Assembly: GCF_022919715.1 (NCBI RefSeq)
Contig: NZ_CP095042.1
Coordinates: 620,001-684,000 of the forward strand
Direction of reading: 5' to 3'
Length of the DNA stretch: 64,000 nt
Origin: Agromyces sp. H17E-10
Lineage (GTDB): Bacteria > Actinomycetota > Actinomycetes > Actinomycetales > Microbacteriaceae
The translations under genes and the position numbers were made by a program. The notes beneath the pieces are model-generated. The model made no database searches. It was not told where the DNA came from and saw only the letters and a program-made list of their open reading frames with translations. Below are positions 20,701 to 28,048 of this stretch, piece by piece. How positions within the stretch are numbered: the stretch's first letter is position 1; each line of letters opens with the position of its first letter.

Positions 20701-23700
20701 CTCGAGCTGGAACGACCAGTCGAAGTCCTCGGGCACGCCCGAGACGCCCTTCTCGACCGTCACCTTGCCGGGGACCGCGGTGTTCTCGATCGTGCAGCTG
20801 ATCGAGAGGCCGGGCGTCACGACGAACTGGAAGCCGGCGAGCTCGTCGTCCGCATCCTTCAGCGAGCCGCTGTTGCAGATGAAGTCGCCCTCGTTCCAGC
20901 CGCCGACGTCGCCCTCGGTGAGGGTGTAGGTCTGACCGACGACGAGGTCGCTCCAGCTGACGCTCGGGTCCTCGTCGGTGACCTTCTGTGACGGCGGCGT
21001 GCCGCCGGCGAGGAAGATCTCGAACTCGAAGTCGTAGCCCTGCGGCACCCCGTCGACGGTCTTGCGCACCGTCAGGTCGCCGGTGTCGGGGGCGTTGGTG
21101 TAGGTGCAGTGCACCACGTCACCGGCAGCGAGGTCGATCGTCGCGACCGAGCCATCGATCTCGACGGTCGACTTGTCGCCCTCGCCGACGGGGCACTGGA
21201 GACCGGTGAGATGCCAGTTCGCCTCGGCGAGCTCTTCGACGGTGTACTCACCCGGAACGAGCAGCCCCGACTCGAAGGGGTCGGCGCCGTCGGTCAGCGT
21301 GAACGGGTCGTCTCCGAACTCGAAGTCGAACACCTGCGTCGCGCCGCCGGGGATCGATCCGACCCCGGGGACGACCTTGTCGACGATGATCTTGCCGAGC
21401 TGCGTGTTCGAGTAGGTGCAGACGACGGTCTCACCCGGGTCGAGGTCGATCGTGCCGACGAGGCCGGCGACGCTCGAGCCCTGGTCGGGGTCGGTGCACT
21501 GCAGCGCGCCGATGTGGGCCGTCGTGAGCAGCTCGGTCACCTGGTAGGTGCCCGGCAGCACGTCGTTGTACGTGTTCGATTTCGTGCCGTTCACCGTGGT
21601 GATGGTGAACGCCTGGGGGTCGAGCCACGTGCCCGTGAAGTTGAACGTCGCGTCGTCGCCGTTGATGTTCTTGACGATGACGATCGTCGCCTTGGCGGTG
21701 TTCGTGATCGTGCACTCGAACGTGTCGCCGGGCTGCACCGTGAATCCGGTCTCGTCGATGTCGGTCCAGGTGTCGGAGCCGATGGCCTTGACCTTGCAGA
21801 CGAGGGCGCCGGCGGTCCAGCCGGCTCCCGGGTCCTTCTCGGCGATGGAGTACTTCGTGCCGGGCACGAGGGCGGTGAACGTCGTCGAGCCCGACTGGCC
21901 GGCGTCGACGCTGACCGACTGCTCGACCGGGTCACCGGCCGGAGCCAGGGGCGTGAGGACGAAGGTGAAGGTCCCGTCGGCGCCGATCGCCGTCTTCGTC
22001 ACCTTCGCCGTCGCGGGCTTGGCCGTGTTCGTCGCCGTGCAGGTGAGCGTGAAGCCCGGAGTCACCCGGAACTGGTCGCCGGGCGTGTTCGGGTCGACGT
22101 CCTCACCGCACTCGACCGCGCTGGACTCCCAGCCGGCCTTCGGCGTCTCGGTGATCGTGTAGACGTGTCCGACGGTGAGGTTCTTCCACGTGATGCTCTC
22201 GGTGGAGTTTCCGGTGCCCGACACCGTCTGCTTCGCCGACGGCGTCACCTGGTCGGCGGGCGAGATCGTGAAGTCGAACGACCACGCGAATCCCGGCGCG
22301 ACCCCCTCGACCTTCTTCTCGAGCGTCACCTCGCCGGGCTTGGCCGTGTTGGTGATGTCGCATTCGACGACCAGACCGGGGGTGACGGTGAACGTCACCG
22401 ACGCGTTGTTCGGGTTGCCGTCCTGGTCGGTCACGTTGCAGGTGAAGCTCTTCAGCGTCCAGCCGTCGGGAACGGTCTCGGTGATCGTGTAGGTCTTGCC
22501 GACCACGAGGTTGTCCCACTCGGCGGTCGCATCGGTGCTGTCGACCGTCTGCGGGTTCTGCTCGCTCGCGGGCGCGTCGCTGAGGCTCAGCGAGAACGGA
22601 CCCCATGCGACGCCGTCGGGCACGTTCTCGACGTGCTTCTCGACGACGAGCTTGCCCTTGGTCGCCTCGTTCGTGACGGTGCAGACGACGCTCTGTCCGA
22701 TGCCGACGACGACGTCGCGCTTGGCGGCGGTCGTCTGGGAGGGCACGCCGCCGTCCACGGCGCACGAGATGTTGTCGACCTTCCAGCCGTCGGGAAGGTT
22801 CACCTCTTCGAGCGTGTACGTCTTGGGCTTGATGTTGTCGAAGGCCTTCGAGCCGCCGTCGGTCAGCGAGAAGTTCGTCTGGTCGGTGAGCGTGAAGTCG
22901 AAGGACTGCGTCGCACCGTCGGGGATCGTCTGCTTGATGACCGTGAGGTCGCCGCGCTGCGTGTTCGTGTAGGTGCAGGTGACGAGCTCGCCCGGGTCGA
23001 GGTCGATCGTGCCGACGCCCGTCGCGACGTTTCCGCTCGAGGTGTCGTCGGCGACGTCGCCCGCGCAGGTGAGGGCGGTCACGTCGTACTCCGGTGCGGG
23101 TGTGAGCTCCTGGACGCTGTAGGCGCCCGGGGTGACGCTGGTGTACAGGACCTCGTCGCTGCCGTTCTCACCGGGCGTGAGCGTGGGGGTCACGCCGCCG
23201 TTCCAGTTGCCCGTGAAGTGGAATTCGCCGCCGTCGCCCTGGACCTTCTTGATGATCTTGATCTGGCCGTCCTGGCGGTTCGTGAACGTGCACTCGATCA
23301 CCTGTCCGGCGACCGTCTGCACGGAGGCTTTCCCGGTCGGGACGTCGGTCTGGTACGCGCCGCCCTGCGGCGTGCACGCGATGGACTGCAGCTTCCACGC
23401 CGGGTCGCCGGGCTCGGCGATCTCGGTGATGTCGACGGTCGAACCGGGCGTGTAGTAGAACACCTGCGAGCTCGAGTTGCCCGGCACCTGCACGGTGCCC
23501 TGCTGTCCGGTGACGGTGAAGTCGAACGTCGCCGCATCGCCCTGTGCGACCTTCGTGATCTTCACCGCGGAGGTGACGTTCTCGATCGTGCAGGTCGTGG
23601 TGGCGCCGACGTACATGGCGAAGCCGCCGTTGGTGGTCGTCTCGACCTGGTTCGTGGTGGGGTTCGTCACCGTACAGGTGGTCTGCTTGAAGGCCCAGGG

Positions 23701-24903
23701 CGACGGCGGCGCCGCCTCGGTGAGCTTGTAGTCGTTCCCGGCGAAGACGTTGCCCCAGTTGTGGGTGTCGCCGATCTTGATCCCGGCGCCCAGGCCGTTG
23801 TTGCCGGCGACCGTGTCGGCGACCGTGCCCGTGAGCGTGCCGTCGTGCACCTGCCCGCCGCCCGTGCGGTTCACGGTGTAGCTGAACGTCGCGTCGGGAC
23901 CGCCCGCGGTACCGACCTTCTTGACGACGAGGTTGCCGCAGTTCGAGAGGGTGATCGGGTCGGTCGAAGCGAGCATGTCCTGCAGCGTCGCCGTGTCGTT
24001 GTTGCCGGTGCGCGTGATGAAGCCCGCGTCGAGGAAGGTACGGCAGGTGCCGCCGGCCGGCAGGAGGCCCGATGCCGTGAGGTCGACGGCCATCTCACCG
24101 AAGGTCGCATCGTTTCCCGAGGTGTTCGTGTCGGTGTTGCCGCCGACCGCCGCCTTGTACACGACCGGATCGCCGGTCGACACCCACGCCGAGCCGTTCC
24201 AGCCGAGCACGCGCACGGACGTTCCCGACGACGGGTCGTAGTTGAACTCGATGAGGTAGTCGTCGGCGCGCCCGGCAGCCGGCCCCTGGAAGATCTCGTA
24301 GGACGTCATGTCGCCGTTGCCCGACAGACGGGTCCAGTACGCGTAGAAGATCGTGTGCGGCACGCCGTTGACCGTCACGACCTCGTAGGCCGAGCCACCG
24401 GTACAGGCGTCGCCCTTGGCGTTCGCCGAGTTGGTGATCAGCGCCTTCCACGGGTCGTCGTTGACCTTCGCGCCGCCCGGGAAGACGCTGAGCGTCTCGG
24501 TCGCACCGCACGTGCCCTTCGCCCCGCCGTTGACGTCGGCCGGCGTCGTGCCCGAGTCCCAGCTGCGCTGGGCGTCGAGGATGCCCGTCGACTGTCCGCT
24601 CCCAGCGGTGTAGGGCGCCTTGGGCGTCGACCCGACGACGTTCCGCCAGTCGAGCTGCCCGTCACTGTCCGTGTCCCCGTCGATCTCGAACGACGTGATG
24701 ATCCCATTGCCGAGATCGACCGCCGACGCGGACTGCGCCGGTGCCAGCGCGACCGTGTACACGGCACCGCCCGTCGCGATCAGGCCGGCGATCGCGAGGG
24801 CGCTGATGAAGCGCTTCCTCGCGCGTTCGAGGCGCAGGCGCGTCGACCTGGGAGCGGTCGCCGGGTCGGTGGAACGGGTGCGGAAAGATCGCTTGACGTT
24901 CAT
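17710..24903 (-). CDS. Giant wall-anchored surface protein with eleven CnaB-like repeats (2397 aa)
   Basis: Predicted secreted filamentous protein. After a signal peptide (about 30-60) comes a roughly 270-residue beta-rich N-terminal domain containing Cys and Asn/Gly-rich loops. Next are eleven consecutive CnaB/SpaA-like (DUF5979-like) domains at about 325-1490. Each begins with a VxK strand, carries a TE or EE motif mid-domain and ends CTxxN, so a Lys/Glu/Asn isopeptide triad can be read in every copy, plus two Cys each. Then two WxxxY-type DUF11-like repeats, a further CnaB-like domain, a DUF11 domain, the shared Cys-bracketed module (about 2071-2205), a final DUF11 domain and the sorting signal MPATG, membrane span, RRRK. 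The last 900 residues are paralogous to the 3344-aa neighbour. ATG 24903 is preferred over 24906 because GAAGG then lies 6 nt upstream. No VWA domain. Function inferred: a mechanically stable stalk. Confidence 0.9.
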   Translation of the reverse strand: MNVKRSFRTRSTDPATAPRSTRLRLERARKRFISALAIAGLIATGGAVYTVALAPAQSASAVDLGNGIITSFEIDGDTDSDGQLDWRNVVGSTPKAPYTAGSGQSTGILDAQRSWDSGTTPADVNGGAKGTCGATETLSVFPGGAKVNDDPWKALITNSANAKGDACTGGSAYEVVTVNGVPHTIFYAYWTRLSGNGDMTSYEIFQGPAAGRADDYLIEFNYDPSSGTSVRVLGWNGSAWVSTGDPVVYKAAVGGNTDTNTSGNDATFGEMAVDLTASGLLPAGGTCRTFLDAGFITRTGNNDTATLQDMLASTDPITLSNCGNLVVKKVGTAGGPDATFSYTVNRTGGGQVHDGTLTGTVADTVAGNNGLGAGIKIGDTHNWGNVFAGNDYKLTEAAPPSPWAFKQTTCTVTNPTTNQVETTTNGGFAMYVGATTTCTIENVTSAVKITKVAQGDAATFDFTVTGQQGTVQVPGNSSSQVFYYTPGSTVDITEIAEPGDPAWKLQSIACTPQGGAYQTDVPTGKASVQTVAGQVIECTFTNRQDGQIKIIKKVQGDGGEFHFTGNWNGGVTPTLTPGENGSDEVLYTSVTPGAYSVQELTPAPEYDVTALTCAGDVADDTSSGNVATGVGTIDLDPGELVTCTYTNTQRGDLTVIKQTIPDGATQSFDFTLTDQTNFSLTDGGSKAFDNIKPKTYTLEEVNLPDGWKVDNISCAVDGGVPSQTTAAKRDVVVGIGQSVVCTVTNEATKGKLVVEKHVENVPDGVAWGPFSLSLSDAPASEQNPQTVDSTDATAEWDNLVVGKTYTITETVPDGWTLKSFTCNVTDQDGNPNNASVTFTVTPGLVVECDITNTAKPGEVTLEKKVEGVAPGFAWSFDFTISPADQVTPSAKQTVSGTGNSTESITWKNLTVGHVYTITETPKAGWESSAVECGEDVDPNTPGDQFRVTPGFTLTCTATNTAKPATAKVTKTAIGADGTFTFVLTPLAPAGDPVEQSVSVDAGQSGSTTFTALVPGTKYSIAEKDPGAGWTAGALVCKVKAIGSDTWTDIDETGFTVQPGDTFECTITNTAKATIVIVKNINGDDATFNFTGTWLDPQAFTITTVNGTKSNTYNDVLPGTYQVTELLTTAHIGALQCTDPDQGSSVAGLVGTIDLDPGETVVCTYSNTQLGKIIVDKVVPGVGSIPGGATQVFDFEFGDDPFTLTDGADPFESGLLVPGEYTVEELAEANWHLTGLQCPVGEGDKSTVEIDGSVATIDLAAGDVVHCTYTNAPDTGDLTVRKTVDGVPQGYDFEFEIFLAGGTPPSQKVTDEDPSVSWSDLVVGQTYTLTEGDVGGWNEGDFICNSGSLKDADDELAGFQFVVTPGLSISCTIENTAVPGKVTVEKGVSGVPEDFDWSFQLEISPTEGVEGDSPQTVSGTGDVTDTATWSNLAIGQQYVITELPVPAGWTGGEITCSVGGDPLTDENGDEAGFAFTATPGLEVACELTNKVIPPTGLIEKHLTSIAQQTDGTWDLEYEVTVENQSPVAPLVYDLRDEPQFGAGVVINEASATGPADSSAASWDPIGDPADFVLADDTSVPASQTDTYVITINATVPAEVYETGQDQCQEGDDGGFRNTAWLTVGHGEPQPATDCDVPGRTTIEKSLDGQPVRDAVTGDWTVKYNVVVTNQSDLRDQYYDLSDDLGFPAGVEIVSATATTDAPSTGSVDVADWNGDTVTALADDAPIAKSAVHTYKITVVADVDEITDIDDVQCVESTSGKGFFNEVTLDNGTITTTDDACATPPVGRITLMKHVDLSAFEGIDPADLGLGDGVVQLAAKDWLLTGEGLLKGIAELGDQGLVFTVPTGDYTLDEEPTAMAAGHPLLKYFFSQGWSCDDETPAGDTATVSLGKLTSCDLTNKAELADVGLEKSYDLGDDPDGYIEQGDTFDFVLKVTNHSTVPVAGLDVTDVIDSELVVAGDPVFDGPGTWTETGTTGDNDFAAHGDGPFAPGDVITITIPVTLPAAPVETPDVVGPDDPAPTVEPVDLDDVPNEACVAITDGEGVLPDLIERNNCDSVEVPKKAIDSGAYVRCVADVPWLYYDIQVSDGVEPGDITVTWTSADGTLTKTQTIAWDEREGKLLWPGAAVDENGVPYEFPGWRPITEEDLINPPTPGTRFGDLILDETVPTYPWRDMENPATITFSINPSQSVLAVYPQALPACAIDRTPDVSIVKEASVTQAKPGTSFDYTLSVSTTGTGSAEPVEIFDEIPSELKVTDITTAGSPTFPRWQDCEVTGQDSDGYGGTLHCDLLGVLGPDYPEAPDIVLDVSVDPGTTSTEVENTGEVCWQNADDTSDDPAVLCDDDSVTVTIPQPQPSMPATGFGGSPFIWGAAGLVILGGLLVAAGVVIRRRKHGTPSA

Positions 24904-24982
24904 CATCAGCCTTCGGGTTTCGGAAGCGGGAACTTCCGGCTGTAATCCGGCCCGGGCGACCGAGCCATTCGGAGTTCGCGGG

Positions 24983-25152
24983 CACGAACCCCGAAGTCCG
25001 CTGAAAGCGGACATGCGAGCCCGTGGGTGCGGACTCGCGCTCATACTCGCATCGCCGTGGGGCTGCGGATAGGGGGCGGGTGACACCAAAACGGGGGGAT
25101 CCTCATGTTCGGGGTACAGATCCGTCCCCGAAACACTCGAAAACGGGGTACA
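24983..25152 (-). promoter_or_regulatory. Upstream region of the 2397-aa gene with repeated G4/C4 motifs
   Basis: The 24904-25283 gap (380 bp) holds no credible gene. It contains CCAAAACGGGG (25086-25096), GTTCGGGGTACA (25107-25118), GTCCCCGAAA (25124-25133) and CGAAAACGGGGTACAG (from 25138), with a weaker GAACCCCGAAG near 24986. On the coding strand these read TGTACCCCGWWW. The segment CCCCCGTTTTGGTGYCA is shared with the 3344-aa gene's upstream region. The far end holds the terminator of the next gene. Confidence 0.55.
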
Positions 25153-25238
25153 GGTTCGATTTGCCCGGGTGCGTCGTCGTCAAGTCCAGTGTGCGAACCG
25201 GAGCGTCCCCCGATTCCGGACTTCGCGGCGAACGGCGA

Positions 25239-25270
25239 ATGCCTCGCCGGGATCGCTCCCGGCGAGGCAT
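25239..25270 (-). terminator. Terminator of the 864-aa surface gene
   Basis: Perfect 14-bp arms (25239-25252, 25257-25270) with a TCGC loop, 13 bp beyond the stop. The right arm overlaps a copy of CGAGGCATCC. Confidence 0.8.
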
Positions 25271-25283
25271 CCGTCTCAGTGGA

Positions 25284-27878
25284 TCAGTCGACGCGACGGC
25301 GGCGTGCTCCGCGCGCGATCGCCGCGGCCCCGATCGCCGTCAGCAGCACCGCGAACGGCAGCATCAGGCCGGTCTCGACACCCGTCTCGGCGAGTCCCTG
25401 CGTCGAACCCGTCGGAGTCGACGGCGGCGTCACGGGCGGCGTCGGCTGGTCGGGTGCCGCGTTGCAGTTCGGCGTCGGCGGCGGGTAGACCACGTCGGCG
25501 TCGCTGGACGGGTTGATGCGGATCTCGGCGACCGCCTGCGACCGCAGGTCGTAGAACGGTGCGCTCGGGTCGAGCACCCAGGTGCCGTCGGCCAGCTCGG
25601 TCCAGCCGGGCCAGGCGATCGGGTCTCCGGCTTCGTTCACCGCCGCTCCCGGCCAGAGCTGCTGGCCCGAGATCGTGTCGCCGCTCACCCATCCGTCGGG
25701 ATAGGCGATCGGGTCCACCTCCGACGCCCCGTCCGCGAGCAACGCCGAGATGTCATCGGCGGGGATCGACGGGTCGCGGTTCGCGAACGCCTCGGGCGTC
25801 CACCAGATCAGCGAGATCGGATTGGCCGCGGGGTCGGTGATGTTGAACGGCGTGATCGAGTACGTGAACCACGGGGTGTCGTTCACGCACTGCGCGAGCC
25901 CGACGAGGCCGATCGACTTCACGGGCGTCACGGCGTCGTCGCAGTTGTTCTCGGGATTCGAGTCGACCCCGGCGGCCGAGGCCGCGACGTCAGCAGCGAC
26001 CTGCGGCTCGGGGTCGGGATACGCCTCGCTCGCGACGCAGGCGCCGTTCACGAGATCGGGGATCGGCTGGTCGGGTGCGGGCTGCGAGAGCTCGCCGACC
26101 GTGGCCTCGAACGTGATCGTGATGACGTCGCCCGGGTAGATCCAGCCGTTGTGCTGCGCGGTGAGCACGCCGTCCGCGACCTCGACCGGATCCCACTCGC
26201 CGGGGTTCGGCGCGATGACCGCAGACCCGTCGACGTAGGTCACGCCCTCGGGAAGGGTGTCGGTGACGAGGCTCCGGTATGCCGGGTCCTCTCCCTCGTT
26301 CGTGACCGTGATGGTGTACGTGATGACGTCACCCTCGCCGGAGTCGACCGGTTCGTCGTTCTCGGTCGCCTCGTCCTTCACGAGCACGAGGTCGACGTCG
26401 GCGACCGGGTGGTCGACGACGCACGGGTCGTCCTCGGCCGCGACCGCGACCGCGGCCTTCTCGAGCACGACGTCGTCGGTCGGGCACTCGCCGCCGGGGC
26501 CGGGAACGACCACGTTATGCAGCAGGGTGCCGGCGGAGTCACCATCGACGATGACCGTGTACGTGACGGTCGCGGTCGCACCCGGTTCGAGGTCGGGGAT
26601 GTTCCAGGTCAGCACATCGCCGACCGGACCGGTGAGCCCCGCACCGAGCGTGCCCAGCGTGCCGTTGTCGAGCACGTCGCTCACGTCGTCGAACGCCTGC
26701 GCACCGGTCACGACCGCGTCCGAGTCGTTGTACGCCTGGAGGGTGTACGTGATCTCGTCACCGGGCTCGACCGTCTCACCGTCGGTCGGATCCGACCACT
26801 TCTGCAGCACCCAGTGCGGGACCGGAGCGGTCGGGCAGGGGTTCACGGTGACGGTCTTCTCGAGGTCGTTCTCGGGATCGTCGCCCTCGCGATGGAGCAC
26901 CACGTCGTACGTTCCCGGTTGCAACTGGAAGTCGTGGTCGAACGAACCGTCGGGGTCGGTGAAGTCGAACGTCGCGACGACGTCGTCCGTACCGGAGACG
27001 TACACGGTGATGGTGTAGTCGAAGTTGAGCAGCAGGTCGAGCAGCGTGACCTTCAGGGCCGGCGGCGTGCCGCCGACCTCGGTGCACACGGCGGCGAAGA
27101 GCTCGATCTCAGGCGGAGCCGGGTTGCAGTCCTCCTCGGTCAGCTCGGTCTTCGTGGTGTTGAGGCCGGGGAAGTGATGCTCGACCCCGTCCTTGTCCTT
27201 GTAGTCGAAGACCGGGATGATGTCCTGGAGGTCCTGATGCGTCGCGTGCGCGTGGCCGCCCGAGTACGGGTCGCTCGGGTCGCCGTTCGGGTCGATGATC
27301 GACCGCACGCTCGGGCTGATGAACACGTACGGGTTCGAGTCGCTCGCGGTCGCGTGGCAGATCGCGACGTGGTCGTTCCACTCGGGGATCGTCGTGACCG
27401 GAGGCCCGCCGGCCTCGTCGGCTGCGGCAACGGTCCTGGCCGCCGGAGCGGGCGACGTCGATGCTCCCGCCGGCGCGTCGGCCACCGGCGCCTCAGGCTC
27501 GGGCTCCGCAGCAGGGGCGGGCTCGGCAGCAGGGGCGGGCTCCGCCGCAGGGGCGGGCTCCGCCGCAGGAGCGGGCTCGGCAGCGGGCGCGGGCTCGGCA
27601 GCGGGAGCGGACTCCGCCGGCGCCGGTGCGGGCTCCGGTTCGGCCGCGGGTTCCGGGGCCGGCTCGGGTGCCGGTTCGGCCGCGGGATCGGGCGCCGGTT
27701 CGGCCTCGGGTGCGGCGGCGACCGCCGCGGTCGGGTCGGCGGGTGCCGCCTCGTCGGCGGCGGCGACCATGGGCGCTCCGAAGATCACGAGAGCGCCGAC
27801 GGTGACGGCGGCGAGCGCAGCGCGCACGCCCCCGCCTCGGATTCGGGCCGCGCGGTGCGCAGGCAGAGATCGTTGCAT
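25284..27878 (-). CDS. Wall-anchored surface protein with Pro/Ala/Glu stalk and LAETG signal (864 aa)
   Basis: Predicted secreted, sortase-anchored protein. Signal peptide about 15-41 ending VAAADE; a long Ala/Pro/Glu stalk (about 42-155) with six 18-bp tandem units; a His/Cys-rich segment beginning ICHATASDSNPY (about 172) and ending near EEDC. Then a Cys-containing beta domain, two DUF11-type repeats (VEPGDEITYTLQAYN and SGEGDVITYTITVTN), the Cys-bracketed module shared with the neighbours (about 662-810), and LAETG, a membrane span and RRRR. LAxTG is the signal class I associate with actinobacterial class E sortases. The start at 27878 has TGGAG 5 nt upstream. Its C-terminal half closely resembles that of the 1212-aa neighbour, so the two are probable tandem duplicates. 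Role inferred: surface adhesion or structure. Confidence 0.9.
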   Translation of the reverse strand: MQRSLPAHRAARIRGGGVRAALAAVTVGALVIFGAPMVAAADEAAPADPTAAVAAAPEAEPAPDPAAEPAPEPAPEPAAEPEPAPAPAESAPAAEPAPAAEPAPAAEPAPAAEPAPAAEPAPAAEPEPEAPVADAPAGASTSPAPAARTVAAADEAGGPPVTTIPEWNDHVAICHATASDSNPYVFISPSVRSIIDPNGDPSDPYSGGHAHATHQDLQDIIPVFDYKDKDGVEHHFPGLNTTKTELTEEDCNPAPPEIELFAAVCTEVGGTPPALKVTLLDLLLNFDYTITVYVSGTDDVVATFDFTDPDGSFDHDFQLQPGTYDVVLHREGDDPENDLEKTVTVNPCPTAPVPHWVLQKWSDPTDGETVEPGDEITYTLQAYNDSDAVVTGAQAFDDVSDVLDNGTLGTLGAGLTGPVGDVLTWNIPDLEPGATATVTYTVIVDGDSAGTLLHNVVVPGPGGECPTDDVVLEKAAVAVAAEDDPCVVDHPVADVDLVLVKDEATENDEPVDSGEGDVITYTITVTNEGEDPAYRSLVTDTLPEGVTYVDGSAVIAPNPGEWDPVEVADGVLTAQHNGWIYPGDVITITFEATVGELSQPAPDQPIPDLVNGACVASEAYPDPEPQVAADVAASAAGVDSNPENNCDDAVTPVKSIGLVGLAQCVNDTPWFTYSITPFNITDPAANPISLIWWTPEAFANRDPSIPADDISALLADGASEVDPIAYPDGWVSGDTISGQQLWPGAAVNEAGDPIAWPGWTELADGTWVLDPSAPFYDLRSQAVAEIRINPSSDADVVYPPPTPNCNAAPDQPTPPVTPPSTPTGSTQGLAETGVETGLMLPFAVLLTAIGAAAIARGARRRRVD
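27505..27612. repeat. Six 18-bp tandem repeats in the stalk of the 864-aa surface protein
   Basis: Units start at 27505, 27523, 27541, 27559, 27577 and 27595, with consensus TCSGCMGCRGGVGCGGGC. They encode repeated AEPAPA on the minus strand. The units are whole-codon length, so copy-number change would lengthen or shorten the stalk in frame. Confidence 0.85.
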
Positions 27879-27960
27879 GACAGCTCCAGACGTCGGGTAT
27901 GGGAGCCGGCTCGGGTAGTCGGGTCAGCAGTGCCAGTGTGCGCCGCGATCGGCGCCGACG

Positions 27961-27992
27961 ACAAGGATTTCTCATCTTTTGTACCCTGAAGA
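27961..27992 (-). promoter_or_regulatory. Upstream promoter block of the 864-aa gene
   Basis: Coding-strand TGAGAAATCCTTG (27962-27974 region) is shared exactly with the 1212-aa gene, at similar distances from the start (about 85-95 versus 70-80 bp). A degenerate GTACCCTGAA lies beside it (27981-27990). The shared block suggests a common promoter. Confidence 0.5.
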
Positions 27993-27994
27993 GG

Positions 27995-28029
27995 GGGATG
28001 CCCCGGCGCGCGTCGCGCCGAGGCATCCC
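27995..28029 (-). terminator. Terminator of the 1212-aa surface gene
   Basis: 16-nt arms (27995-28010 and 28014-28029) with a CGT loop, 20 bp beyond the stop. The one C/A mismatch on plus becomes a U-G pair in minus-strand RNA. The right arm contains CGAGGCATCC. Confidence 0.75.
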
Positions 28030-28048
28030 ACCGCCCGTCAGGCGGCGC

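Noticed and set aside
21109..24945. Long plus-strand open frame opposite the 2397-aa gene
   Set aside because: Same reasons: biased composition, no domain, antisense to a well-supported gene. The long plus-strand frames at 25023-27989 and 27899-31489 were rejected likewise.
27505..27612. CRISPR-like array
   Set aside because: The 18-bp units are contiguous without spacers and are translated as AEPAPA.
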